A stretch of 64,000 nt of DNA, taken from contig PLHQ01000153.1 of assembly GCA_003138975.1 (NCBI GenBank), positions 102,433 to 166,432 of the forward strand. The letters are read 5' to 3'. The position numbers were made by a program, and so were the translations under genes. Positions 41,066 to 49,507 of this stretch are shown piece by piece (the first letter of the stretch is position 1; each line of letters opens with the position of its first letter). Under the pieces are notes generated by a model. That model saw nothing but the letters and a program-made list of their open reading frames with translations. It did not search any database and had not been told where the DNA came from. This stretch comes from Acidobacteriaceae bacterium. GTDB taxonomy: Bacteria > Acidobacteriota > Terriglobia > Terriglobales > Acidobacteriaceae.

Positions 41066-41671
41066 TTGAGAAAGTTAGCGCTTCTCGCACCGGTTCTTGC
41101 TCTTGTGTTTTCTTGCCACTTCGCTACGGCCCAGCAGGGCGACATCATGTTTTTCGGCGGTACTCTGTTGTCGTCCTCGCCCAGCACGAATCAGCTGTTT
41201 TCCGGAAACATCGCGGAGAAGGGCGGAACTTACCTCGGCATTAGCGGGGATGTTGTTGGCTTCAAGAAGCGCCTCGGCTTCAACATTGAAACTGCTTGGA
41301 GAGCGAGTCAGGCGAGTTACCTCGGCTACGAAACCTACCGTCCGATCTTGACCGACTTCAACGCGCTCTTCCAGCCGAAGCTGGGCAAGAAGGTCGGTCT
41401 CGATCTTTTCGGCGGCATCGGCATTGCCAGCACCCGCTTCTACGTGCCTTATGCCACTTCGTGCAGCTACTTTTCCGGTTGCATCAACTACACTACCAGT
41501 GATCACTTCATGGAGGATCTCGGCGCCGGTCTCCGCTATTACGTCTGGCACCATTTCTTTGTCCGCCCCGAGGTTCACTACTACCACATTCAAAATAACA
41601 CCGACGTTTTTAGCACCGACAATGTATTCCGCGTCGGCGCGTCCATCGGGTACACCATCGGCAACGACTAG
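41066..41671 (+). CDS. Outer-membrane beta-barrel protein (OmpA/opacity-like), TTG start
   Basis: Signal peptide MRKLALLAPVLALVFSCHFATAQQ; alternating aromatic strands, GLRYYVWHHFFVRPEVHYYHIQNN...VFRVGASIGYTIG. Confidence 0.82.
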   Translation: MRKLALLAPVLALVFSCHFATAQQGDIMFFGGTLLSSSPSTNQLFSGNIAEKGGTYLGISGDVVGFKKRLGFNIETAWRASQASYLGYETYRPILTDFNALFQPKLGKKVGLDLFGGIGIASTRFYVPYATSCSYFSGCINYTTSDHFMEDLGAGLRYYVWHHFFVRPEVHYYHIQNNTDVFSTDNVFRVGASIGYTIGND

Positions 41672-41836
41672 GCTTTGACTCCGTCGCGTCGCCGCGGGTT
41701 TGGTATCATCGGGAACAAGCCAACTCCGATAGCCGGGATAATTCTGTTCCTGCAACCGTTCGCGGCTGCTTCCCAGGTGCGCCACCAATCCAGTGGCCGC
41801 ATTCCAGAGGCCCAGACGAACTGACAAGGGGATGTA

Positions 41837-42454
41837 TTGAGAAAATTCGCGCTGCTCGCATCCGCGTGTGTGGTGTTTCTGTTCACGAACTTCGCCTCTG
41901 CCCAGCAAGGGGACATCATGGTCGGGGGCAGCACCCTCATGTCCTCCGCCCCAAACAACGACTCGGTGAGCTTCCAGCCACCCACGCAAAAGGGTGGCAC
42001 CTACCCCTCCATCAGCGGTGACTTCATCAAATTCAAGCACCGCCTCGGCTTTAACGCAGAAACCGCCTGGAGGGATAAGCGGGCCAACTACTCTGACAAT
42101 GGCCAAACCTACCGCCCTTTCTTTACCGACGTCAACGCGCTCTTCCAGCCGCGTGTAGGCAAGAAGTTTACCCTCGACCTTTTTGGCGGCGTCGGCTTCG
42201 CCAGCTACCGCTTCTCACCTCCCTACACCACTTCCTGCAGAGTCCCCACGGGCGGATGCACTTTCTACACCAGCAGCAATCATTTCATGGAAGACCTTGG
42301 CGGAGGGGTCCGCTATTACGTTTGGCACCACTTACCCCACGTCTTCGTCCGCCCCGAGATTCACTACTATCACATCCAGAACAATTTCCAGTTCCACTCC
42401 GACAGCGTGTTTCGCGTCGGCGCCTCAATCGGCTACACCATCGGTCAAAAGTGA
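41837..42454 (+). CDS. Outer-membrane beta-barrel protein, paralog of preceding gene, TTG start
   Basis: Signal peptide MRKFALLASACVVFLFTNFASAQQGDIM; shares GDF..FKHRLGFNAETAWR...YRP..TDVNALFQP..GKK..LDLFGGVGFAS...SVFRVGASIGYTIG. Confidence 0.82.
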   Translation: MRKFALLASACVVFLFTNFASAQQGDIMVGGSTLMSSAPNNDSVSFQPPTQKGGTYPSISGDFIKFKHRLGFNAETAWRDKRANYSDNGQTYRPFFTDVNALFQPRVGKKFTLDLFGGVGFASYRFSPPYTTSCRVPTGGCTFYTSSNHFMEDLGGGVRYYVWHHLPHVFVRPEIHYYHIQNNFQFHSDSVFRVGASIGYTIGQK

Positions 42455-42504
42455 CTTCTCCGCGGAATCCGCCTTGAGATTCCGCGGCGCACCCAAACCC
42501 TTAA

Positions 42505-42534
42505 ACAAAAAAAGCAGCGTCTTCTCGACGCTGC
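42505..42534 (-). terminator. Intrinsic terminator
   Basis: Minus strand GCAGCGTC-gagaa-GACGCTGC-TTTTTTTGTTT after the 42558 stop. Confidence 0.9.
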
Positions 42535-42557
42535 CTCAATTCTTCTTGTTCCAATCT

Positions 42558-42866
42558 CTACGGTTCCCGCTCACAGATCTCAGCTTCGTGAATCGCCGCG
42601 TCGATATGCTCAATCGCTTTGTCGCGATGGCCATGGAACTCGCCTTCGGCGTGCGCCATGTGATCCCGGGCGCTTCGCAACGCCTCAATCGCCTCATGCA
42701 CGCGCGGGTGTGGAGGCATTGGGGTCGGGGCAGCCGCCGCGGGACTAGCCGGAGCCACCGCCACAGCAGCAGCCGGTGCCTTTGGACCAGCCGCCGCTGC
42801 TGTTAAAGCCATGGTCAACAAGAGCGTTGCTGTGATCAATAGTGTCAAGAACCCGATTTTCTTCAT
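42558..42866 (-). CDS. Small secreted Ala/Pro-rich protein with His-rich helical C-terminus
   Basis: MKKIGFLTLLITATLLLTMALTAAAAG signal peptide; HPRVHEAIEALRSARDHMAHAEGEFHGHRDKAIEHIDAAIHEAEIC; SD and own terminator. Confidence 0.7.
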   Translation of the reverse strand: MKKIGFLTLLITATLLLTMALTAAAAGPKAPAAAVAVAPASPAAAAPTPMPPHPRVHEAIEALRSARDHMAHAEGEFHGHRDKAIEHIDAAIHEAEICEREP

Positions 42867-43028
42867 ACGTTCCTCCTCGTCGGAATTCCGGCGCGGACGC
42901 CGCCGGTAAGATCGAAAATCAATGGCCACGGACCCGGCCTGCACGCCGGCACGCCCGAGACACCCGCACAGTATAAGCTGCCGCTCGCCGAAATCCTCAT
43001 GTACAGAAGTTGACTGATAAGGTGCGCT

Positions 43029-43640
43029 CTACAGACCCAGCTGCGGCCTGCGGCTTCTCCACCACAGCAACAACGCGGCCACCACAACCACAATGCTAAC
43101 CACTAAATCGAAGCGCCTGAGATCGTTGGCCAGCCGCCCCCAATGTCCGCCAAACAAATATCCCGCGCTGCAGATCGCTGTCACCCAAACCGCTGCTCCC
43201 AAGAAGTTGAACAGGACGAACTTCCGCCACTGCATGTGCAGCGCTCCCGCCAGCAGCGAGGCCAGCACGCGCATACCGAAGAGAAATCGTGCCAGAAAAA
43301 CAGTTGCCGATCCGTACCGCTCGAAAAGCCGCTCCGCCCTCGCCACGCTCTCCGCGCGAATGGAGAAGACGTGCCGGTAACGTTCGATCAGCGGACGTCC
43401 CCCGTGTCGGCCCAGAGCAAAGCCGAACTCTCCGCCCACCGTCGTGGCCACAGTCCCGACCAGAATGATCCAGGGGAATCGCAACTCATGTTGGGAATAC
43501 GCCAGGAAGCTGGCCAGCAGCAGCACGGTCTCACCAGGCAGGGGCAACCCAGCGCTTTCCAACAACAACGCGGCTGCCACGGCCCAGTATCCGTAGTGCA
43601 CCAGCGCGTCGCGCAGCAGCGTGAGAATGTGGTGGGTCAT
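43029..43640 (-). CDS. DedA family membrane protein
   Basis: YWAVAAALLLESAGLPLPGETVLLLASFLAYS...GGEFGFALGRHGGRPLIERY...RFLFGMRVLASLLAGALHMQWRKFVLFNFLGAAVW. Confidence 0.9.
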   Translation of the reverse strand: MTHHILTLLRDALVHYGYWAVAAALLLESAGLPLPGETVLLLASFLAYSQHELRFPWIILVGTVATTVGGEFGFALGRHGGRPLIERYRHVFSIRAESVARAERLFERYGSATVFLARFLFGMRVLASLLAGALHMQWRKFVLFNFLGAAVWVTAICSAGYLFGGHWGRLANDLRRFDLVVSIVVVVAALLLWWRSRRPQLGL

Positions 43641-43667
43641 GATTGGAATGTTGCGGGCCGAAGTTGC

Positions 43668-44615
43668 TCAGGCAGGAAGCTTCTCACGCGTCAGGAATTC
43701 AATCAATACTCGGTTGAACTCCTCCGGACACTCTTCGTAGGGCAGATGCCCAATCCCGGGAAAAACGATCAACTCGGAATTCGGAAAGTATTTCGCCAGC
43801 GGCGCGGCCGAGGAAGCAAATACTGCGGGATCTTTTTCGCCCCACATCAAAAGCGTAGGGACGCTCGCCAACTTCGGCAGGGTCGCCTCCAGTTCGCGCA
43901 AATCTTCAGTCCAGGTGCGGACGATGCTCAGCGCATGCTCAAACAACCCGGGCTTCGCCAGCGGAGCCTCGTAACCGGCAAGAGCTCCCGGCGGAATGCG
44001 GCGACGGTCAGCATACAGGCGCCTGTGCCAATAGGGATAGGAGAAGCGCGTACGCGCGATTACCTGCCGGAACAGGGCAGCACCAAAATTCGTGCCAAAA
44101 AATGGTGCCAGCCGCCGCCCGTGCGCCGAATACGGATTCACCGGAGCCACCAGCACCAACCGCCGCAAGTGCAGCCCGGCTTTCCCGCTCAGGCATTCCG
44201 CGGCCGCCATCATCGCAACCGCCCCGCCATGCGAAGTCCCCAACAAATCAAACGAAGAAATTCCCAGGCGTTCGATAAATCTCAGAAGACGCTGCGCCGT
44301 TCCCCGCATCGAATAATCGATCCCCGGCACGCGATCCGAAAATCCCGCCCCCATCATGTCCGGCGCATACACCGTCGCGTGAGGCGCCAAAGCCGGCATC
44401 GTAAAGCGCCAGGAAAACGAATATCCCAATAACCCATGCACCAGAATCAGCGCCGGTCCCGAACCTGCGCGCAGATACCGCATGCGCGCTCCATCCAGGT
44501 CCATCCAGCATTCCTCTACGCCCGGACTGAACCCTGGAAAGCTCGCGGAAGACTTTTCCCGCTCCGCCGTCAGCACCGTCAATTCTTCTCTCTTTCCGGA
44601 CAACTTTTTCCCCAC
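43668..44615 (-). CDS. Alpha/beta hydrolase
   Basis: ALILVHGLLGYSFSWR...TVYAPDMMGAGFSDR...FDLLGTSHGGAVAMM...LLMWGEKDPAVFAS...GIGHLPYEECPEEFNRVLIEFL. Confidence 0.9.
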   Translation of the reverse strand: MGKKLSGKREELTVLTAEREKSSASFPGFSPGVEECWMDLDGARMRYLRAGSGPALILVHGLLGYSFSWRFTMPALAPHATVYAPDMMGAGFSDRVPGIDYSMRGTAQRLLRFIERLGISSFDLLGTSHGGAVAMMAAAECLSGKAGLHLRRLVLVAPVNPYSAHGRRLAPFFGTNFGAALFRQVIARTRFSYPYWHRRLYADRRRIPPGALAGYEAPLAKPGLFEHALSIVRTWTEDLRELEATLPKLASVPTLLMWGEKDPAVFASSAAPLAKYFPNSELIVFPGIGHLPYEECPEEFNRVLIEFLTREKLPA

Positions 44616-44660
44616 CGCGCGATTCTATTTAAATGAACATCGCCTCTGTTCGCTTCACTT

Positions 44661-44686
44661 GGGGAGCTGCGGCTCCCCGTTTTTTC
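44661..44686 (+). terminator. Terminator-like hairpin, + orientation, no upstream + gene
   Basis: GGGGAGC-tgc-GGCTCCCC-GTTTTTT. Confidence 0.65.
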
Positions 44687-44689
44687 TGC

Positions 44690-44750
44690 GTCATCCTGAG
44701 CGCAGCCGATGGATCGCGAAGCGAGCCATCGGCGCAGTCGAAGGATCCCT
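44690..44750 (+). repeat. Intergenic hairpin repeat (GTCATCCTGAGCG...GTCGAAGGATC family)
   Basis: TCATCCTGAGCGCAG-CCGATGGATCGC-GAA-GCGAGCCATCGG-CGCAGTCGAAGGATCCC. Confidence 0.85.
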
Positions 44751-44822
44751 ATTACCCGACGTCGTGGCCAGCGCCGCAAAGCCTTTCGCTCGACGCTTTC
44801 TCGTGGGTACTCACGCAAATCC

Positions 44823-46031
44823 TCACGCTGCCGCCTTCCGCTTCTTCCTCAGCAGCTTTTTCAGCACCCGTATCCCCTTGTCCACGTGCTTCTCCTCCAG
44901 CAAGAACGGAGGCAAAAACCGCACCACCGTATCCTGTGTGCTGTTGAACAGGACGCCCTCCGCCAGCGCCTCATCCACAATCGGCCGCGCCGGAATCTCC
45001 AGATTGATCCCCTGAATAAATCCTCGCCCGCGCACTTCCTTAGCCGCCGCGCTCTTCTCGACGATCATCTTCAACTCCTGCTGCAAGTACGCGCCAACCA
45101 CATTCACATTATCCAGCAGCTTGTCTTCTTCCACGATCGCCAAAAACTCGAGCGCCACGCGGCAAGCCAGTGGACCGCCGCCAAAAGTTGTCCCGTGTTG
45201 TCCCGGCGCAATCGCATTGGCAAATTCTTCCTTCGCGATAAATGCCCCCAGCGGAAGTCCCGCTGCAATCGGCTTCGCGATCGCCACAATGTCCGGAGTG
45301 ACGCCAAAGCCCTGGAACGCAAACATCGTACCCGTACGCCCCAGTCCGCACTGAATCTCGTCAAAGATCAGCGCCGCCCGGTGCCGATCCGCCGCCGCCC
45401 GGCACTCTCGCAGAAACTCCACCGAACACTCGTAGATTCCGCCCTCGCCAAAAATCGGCTCCAGCACAATCGCGCAGGTGTTGTCGTTCACCGCCGCCCG
45501 CAAACCTTCCACGTCATTCTGTTCCACAAAAGTCACTTCTTCCAGCAGCGGCTCAAATCCCTTGCGATGCTTCTCCTGCCCGGTCAGCGACAGCGCTCCA
45601 AACGTCCGCCCGTGATACGACCCCTGCAGCGCCACCAGCCGGCACTTTACCTCGCCACCCGCGCGATGTCCCGCCAGCCTCGCCAGCTTGATCGACCCCT
45701 CGATGGCCTCAGTCCCGCTGTTCGAGAAGAACGCACGGCTAAGCCCGGAGAGCGTGCACAACTTCTCCGCCAGCGCCCCTTGATACTCGTGGTAATAAAG
45801 ATTGGAGACGTGAATCAGCTTCCCCGCCTGCTCCCGAATCGTCTTCACGATCCGCGGATGCGCGTGCCCCAACGCATTCACCCCCAGTCCCGAAACAAAG
45901 TCGAGATAGCGCTTGTCGTCAAGGTCGTAAAGAAATACGCCCTTCCCCCGCGTCAACGCGAGGGGATAGCGATTGTAAGTCCCCAGCAAATATTTCTTTT
46001 CCAGCTCCGCGATTTGTTCGAATGTTTTCAT
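44823..46031 (-). CDS. argD: Acetylornithine/succinyldiaminopimelate-type aminotransferase
   Basis: MKTFEQIAELEKKYLLGTYNRYPLALTRGKGVFLYDLDDKRYLDFVSGLGVNALGHAHP...FFSNSGTEAIEGSIKLAR...IFDEIQCGLGRTGTMFAFQ...HGTTFGGGPLACR. Confidence 0.92.
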   Translation of the reverse strand: MKTFEQIAELEKKYLLGTYNRYPLALTRGKGVFLYDLDDKRYLDFVSGLGVNALGHAHPRIVKTIREQAGKLIHVSNLYYHEYQGALAEKLCTLSGLSRAFFSNSGTEAIEGSIKLARLAGHRAGGEVKCRLVALQGSYHGRTFGALSLTGQEKHRKGFEPLLEEVTFVEQNDVEGLRAAVNDNTCAIVLEPIFGEGGIYECSVEFLRECRAAADRHRAALIFDEIQCGLGRTGTMFAFQGFGVTPDIVAIAKPIAAGLPLGAFIAKEEFANAIAPGQHGTTFGGGPLACRVALEFLAIVEEDKLLDNVNVVGAYLQQELKMIVEKSAAAKEVRGRGFIQGINLEIPARPIVDEALAEGVLFNSTQDTVVRFLPPFLLEEKHVDKGIRVLKKLLRKKRKAAA

Positions 46032-46083
46032 AGGAAGATTCGATTCTACAGGAAGACGAATTGTGCCAATACGGGAACGAAAG

Positions 46084-46168
46084 GCGTCCGGAGGACGTTT
46101 GACAATAGCCCGGCGTTTCAACGCCGGGTACGATTGTGGGATGTTGGAACCCCGTCCCGTAGGGACGG
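46084..46168 (+). repeat. Left multi-hairpin inverted repeat of RAYT element
   Basis: GCGTCCGGAGGACGTTTGACAATAGCCCGGCGTTTCAACGCCGGG (46084-46128) plus CCGTCCCGTAGGGACGG (46152-46168). Confidence 0.85.
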
Positions 46169-46192
46169 TTGAACTCTCCCCCGGAGCCTACC

Positions 46193-46690
46193 GTGTCCCA
46201 CACCTACGTCTCTGAACTCATCCATTGCGTCTTCTCCACCAAGCAACGCCGCAATCTAATCTCGCCTGAGGTGCAACCACAACTCTGGTCCTTCCTCGGC
46301 GGCATCGCTCGCAAGAACGGATTCAAAGCGCTCATGGTCGGCGGAACCGAAAATCACGTACACATCCTGCTGTCATTACCCGCAACCCTGACCTTAGCCA
46401 AAGCCATGCAATTGGTAAAAGGCGCATCCTCCCATTGGATGAACGAACAATTCAAATCAGAATTCGCCGGGCAAGAAGGCTACGGCGCCTTCACCCTCGG
46501 AATCTCGCAAAAGAAAGACACCATCGCCTACATCCGGAGCCAAGCGGAACATCATCGCAAGCATAATTATGAAGAAGAATTTCTCGCATTCTTGAAGAAG
46601 AACGGCGTGGAATATGATCCGAAGCACGTGCGGGGATATTCAGGCATCCCTACGGGATGCGCTTCCGAATTCCCGACCACCCGGCGTTAA
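46193..46690 (+). CDS. REP-associated tyrosine transposase / IS200-like transposase (ORF opens at TTG 46169; GTG 46193 likelier)
   Basis: SHTYVSELIHCVFSTKQRRNLI...GGTENHVHILLSLP (HUH), KKDTIAYIRSQAEHHRKHNYEEEFLAFLKKNGVEYD (Y1). Confidence 0.92.
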   Translation: MSHTYVSELIHCVFSTKQRRNLISPEVQPQLWSFLGGIARKNGFKALMVGGTENHVHILLSLPATLTLAKAMQLVKGASSHWMNEQFKSEFAGQEGYGAFTLGISQKKDTIAYIRSQAEHHRKHNYEEEFLAFLKKNGVEYDPKHVRGYSGIPTGCASEFPTTRR

Positions 46691-46724
46691 AACGCCGGGC
46701 TATTGTCAGGCGTCCTTCGGACGC
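46644..46724 (-). repeat. Right multi-hairpin inverted repeat of RAYT element
   Basis: GCATCCCTACGGGATGC (46644-46660) and CCCGGCGTTAAAACGCCGGGCTATTGTCAGGCGTCCTTCGGACGC (46680-46724). Confidence 0.85.
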
Positions 46725-46737
46725 AGACGCGTGCGCG

Positions 46738-47637
46738 TCAATACAACGCCTTCTCCCCCGGCGGCCGCGTCTTCCACCTCCGGTGCACCCACAGCCACTG
46801 CTCCGGATACTTCCTCACGTAGTCTTCAATAATCAAATTAAATTTCTGCGTGTTGGCCTTGATGTCCGCCTCCAGGTCGCCTGTGCGCACCAACTCCACC
46901 GCCGGATCAAACCGCAGCCGGTATTTCCCCAGCGCCGCGTCCCAGATCGTGAATGTCGGCACCACGGCCGCATCGGTGCGCAGCGCAATTCGAGCCAGCC
47001 CGCTCGCCGTGCATGCAGGGATGCCGAAAAAATCTACAAAAATTCCCTGCGGCGGAGTCATATTCGTATCCATCAGCATGCCCACAACTTCGCCCGCGTG
47101 CATCGCCGAGAGCAGCCCGCGCACAAAGTTGTCTTTGTCCACGGTCTTGTTGCCATGCATCGTGCGGTACTGTCGGATCAGGCGGTCTAGATACTCATTA
47201 TCCAGCGCCCGCATCACCACATGCATCCAGTGTCCGTGCATCGAATGCGTAAACGCGGAAAGCTCCCAGCCGCCAAAATGCGCGGTCAGGAACAGCACCC
47301 CCTTGCCGCGCGCATAGGCCCGCTCGTAATTCTCCAGCCCGTCATACACCACAACCTGCTCAACGTTTTCCAGCGTGTACTTGGGAAAGTGGCAGACCTC
47401 CGCCAGTTGACGCCCGAGCGAAGCAAACTCTCCGCGCAGAATCCGCGCCCGCTCCGCCTCACTTTTTTCCGGAAACGCCAAGGCGAGATTGCGCATACCC
47501 ACCTGCCGCAATCGCACGTGCAGAAGATAAACCACCCAACCCAGGCCAATGCCAATGCCTCGTGCCAGAGGCCGCGGCAAAATACCGAGGATTTTTATAA
47601 ACGGCCAGGCTGCCGTGTACTCAAGTCGCTGCCGCAT
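46738..47637 (-). CDS. Lysophospholipid/lipid A acyltransferase (LpxL/HtrB-like)
   Basis: GVLFLTAHFGGWELSAFTHSMHGHWMHVVMRALDNEYLDRLI...GEVVGMLMDTNMTPPQGIFVDFFGIPACTASGLARIALRTDAAVVP...YPEQWLWVHRRWKTRPPGE. Confidence 0.92.
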   Translation of the reverse strand: MRQRLEYTAAWPFIKILGILPRPLARGIGIGLGWVVYLLHVRLRQVGMRNLALAFPEKSEAERARILRGEFASLGRQLAEVCHFPKYTLENVEQVVVYDGLENYERAYARGKGVLFLTAHFGGWELSAFTHSMHGHWMHVVMRALDNEYLDRLIRQYRTMHGNKTVDKDNFVRGLLSAMHAGEVVGMLMDTNMTPPQGIFVDFFGIPACTASGLARIALRTDAAVVPTFTIWDAALGKYRLRFDPAVELVRTGDLEADIKANTQKFNLIIEDYVRKYPEQWLWVHRRWKTRPPGEKALY

Positions 47638-47694
47638 CGGGGAAGCGTGACGGTACCACCGTCAAGAATTATTTGCAAACGAGAGGAAGTAAAT

Positions 47695-47735
47695 TGTCAT
47701 TCCGAGCAAGCGCTTTTTGCGTAGCTAGGAATCTG
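47695..47735 (+). repeat. Intergenic hairpin repeat (GTCATTCCGAGC...GGAATC family)
   Basis: TTGTCATTCCGAGCAAGCGCTTTTTGCGTAGCTAGGAATCTGG. Confidence 0.75.
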
Positions 47736-47810
47736 GGCGAGTCGGCGTGAATCCACAGAGCCTGCCCTGAGAGAGCTCTAGCGACCGAAGGGCGCGTTTG
47801 GCTCGCTTCC

Positions 47811-48494
47811 CTACTTCGCCGCTTCCTGCGCCCACTTCGCCAGCGTCGTCAGAAACGTATTGGCCGCCGGCGGCGGCTCAATCTCTCCCGTGAGCGACGT
47901 CCGAAACGGCACCATGCGTCCATAAAACTCCCGCGTACTATCCTTGTCCTGCTTAATCGCGGCCCCGTTCAGGCTTACGCCGGCAAACAGCCCGCGCGCC
48001 CGCGAATAGGTCAACACCTCCGCCCGCATCTTCCAGTCCGTGTTCCCCTCGGCATGACGCCCCACCGGCCCCGCGGCCACCGAAGCGTCCGCCCCCAGCG
48101 CAAACTCGCTCGACAGCAAATGCCTCATTCCATCTTTATTCATGATCAGCATCACCAGGTCCACCGCCTGGCCGCCAATCTGGAAACCAAAACTTCCACC
48201 GGTCACGACAAAAAATGCCGGAGCGCTCCATCCCTTCGGTGTGCGGCAACTGGCAAGCCCGCGCCCATACTTCGCGCCCACAATAAAACCGCCCTTCAGC
48301 ATCGACGGCACCACCGCCACGCACTCCGCCGAGCCCAACACCTCTTCGGGAATACCCTTATCCGGCGCGCCTTGAATGTCGTTCAATACGTCCGCCGCCG
48401 CCTGCACCCGTTCCGTAGCCTTCGTTTCCTCATCCGCCGCAAAAGAGAAAGCACAAAGAGAAACAATCAGGATCAACAACAAGAACTTTTTCAT
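47811..48494 (-). CDS. SYLF (Ysc84-like) lipid-binding domain protein, secreted
   Basis: GIPEEVLGSAECVAVVPSMLKGGFIVGAKYGRGLASCRT...WSAPAFFVVTGGSFGFQIGGQAVDLVMLIMN...SRARGLFAGVSLNGAAIKQD. Confidence 0.92.
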   Translation of the reverse strand: MKKFLLLILIVSLCAFSFAADEETKATERVQAAADVLNDIQGAPDKGIPEEVLGSAECVAVVPSMLKGGFIVGAKYGRGLASCRTPKGWSAPAFFVVTGGSFGFQIGGQAVDLVMLIMNKDGMRHLLSSEFALGADASVAAGPVGRHAEGNTDWKMRAEVLTYSRARGLFAGVSLNGAAIKQDKDSTREFYGRMVPFRTSLTGEIEPPPAANTFLTTLAKWAQEAAK

Positions 48495-48632
48495 GGTTCC
48501 TCGTCACACAAGAATTTTCTGGGATCTGATGCTCTGGATTGTAAACGAACCGTGCGGCTCTGTGTCAGGAACGCTTAACTAGGAAGGAAGGATCGATTGT
48601 AAAACGGGTGGAAGAGTCGAGCTCATTGCGGA

Positions 48633-48683
48633 CAAAAAAATCGGGGCTGAAAGTAGTGACCCTAATCGCCACTCTCAACCCCG
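48633..48683 (-). terminator. Stem-loop plus T-tract downstream of the LuxR-type regulator gene
   Basis: Minus strand CGGGGTTGA...TCAGCCCCG-ATTTTTTTG. Confidence 0.7.
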
Positions 48684-48784
48684 TCTCCCAGGTTCTGTGG
48701 TAGGTAGGCCGAGTATCCTTTACACGCGCCTTCCCTACAAGATTACCAAGGTCATCGTCCCAAAGTAATCATCCGATCCACACT

Positions 48785-48847
48785 GAAATCTGAAACTCAT
48801 AAGCTGAAGGCTGATAGCTAGCGGCTGGAAGCTAGCAGCCAGAAGCG
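48785..48847 (-). repeat. Heptanucleotide-periodic array, 9 units
   Basis: + strand GAAATCT GAAACTC ATAAGCT GAAGGCT GATAGCT AGCGGCT GGAAGCT AGCAGCC AGAAGCG; ends 3 nt from the LuxR-gene stop. Confidence 0.85.
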
Positions 48848-48850
48848 CAC

Positions 48851-49507
48851 TTACTTCGCCGCCACCAGCGAATGCGTGATCGCATGCACTGACAGTGCAA
48901 TCCGATTCTGCACGCCCACCTTGCGCATCAACTTCGCCACGTGAGCCTTTACCGTGCGCTCCTCAATCCCCAACTGCGAGCCAATCTCTTTGTTCGAGCG
49001 TCCCGCCACCAGCATCTCCAGCACTTCTTTTTCGCGGTCGGTAAACGTCACGCGACCCGCCGGAAAGATCCTCCCTGGCGCCGACGACACCCGCTCGATG
49101 AACATGGATAGCACTCTCCGCGGCGCCCACACCGACCCCTGACTCACGATGCGAATCGCCTGCGCAAATTCAGCCGGTGAGGCCGCTTCGTCCACATAGC
49201 CCTTGGCCCCGGACGCGATCGCCTTAAGAATCGTCTCTTCGTCCACTCCCGACCCAGTCACAATAATGCGCAGATCCGGCCGTGTCGCCTTCAGGCTCGC
49301 CATCACATCAAACAAGTTTTGGCCGGAGCGGTTCCCCAGCAGAATCAGGTCCACGTCCTGCAATGTAGAAATCTCAGGCAGTCCGGCGGAGATCAGTTCG
49401 AATTCGGGCTCAGTGTCGAAAAGGGCGCGAAATCCCACAAACCTCAGCGGGTCGCTCTCCACCACGGCAATCTTAATGGTTGGTTTTCTCGCTACGGCTG
49501 CTTTCAT
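48851..49507 (-). CDS. LuxR/NarL-family transcriptional regulator with degenerate receiver domain
   Basis: C-terminal FTDREKEVLEMLVAGRSNKEIGSQLGIEERTVKAHVAKLMRKVGVQNRIAL; receiver IAVVESDPLRFVGFRALF...VDLILLGNRSGQN lacking the phosphoacceptor Asp. Confidence 0.9.
   Translation of the reverse strand: MKAAVARKPTIKIAVVESDPLRFVGFRALFDTEPEFELISAGLPEISTLQDVDLILLGNRSGQNLFDVMASLKATRPDLRIIVTGSGVDEETILKAIASGAKGYVDEAASPAEFAQAIRIVSQGSVWAPRRVLSMFIERVSSAPGRIFPAGRVTFTDREKEVLEMLVAGRSNKEIGSQLGIEERTVKAHVAKLMRKVGVQNRIALSVHAITHSLVAAK

Larger units (their letters stand above)
46084..46724 (+). mobile_element. RAYT-carrying element bracketed by inverted multi-hairpin (REP-like) repeats
   Basis: Outer 45-nt inverted repeats match at 41 of 45 positions; single Y1/HUH transposase gene inside. 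Confidence 0.75.

Noticed and set aside
43143-46172. Two long + strand ORFs (429 aa and 487 aa)
   Set aside because: Antisense to DedA/hydrolase and argD; Arg/Gln/His-rich composition typical of spurious antisense frames.
48785-48847. CRISPR-like or tRNA-like structure
   Set aside because: Units are only 7 nt with no spacers, and no cloverleaf can be drawn.
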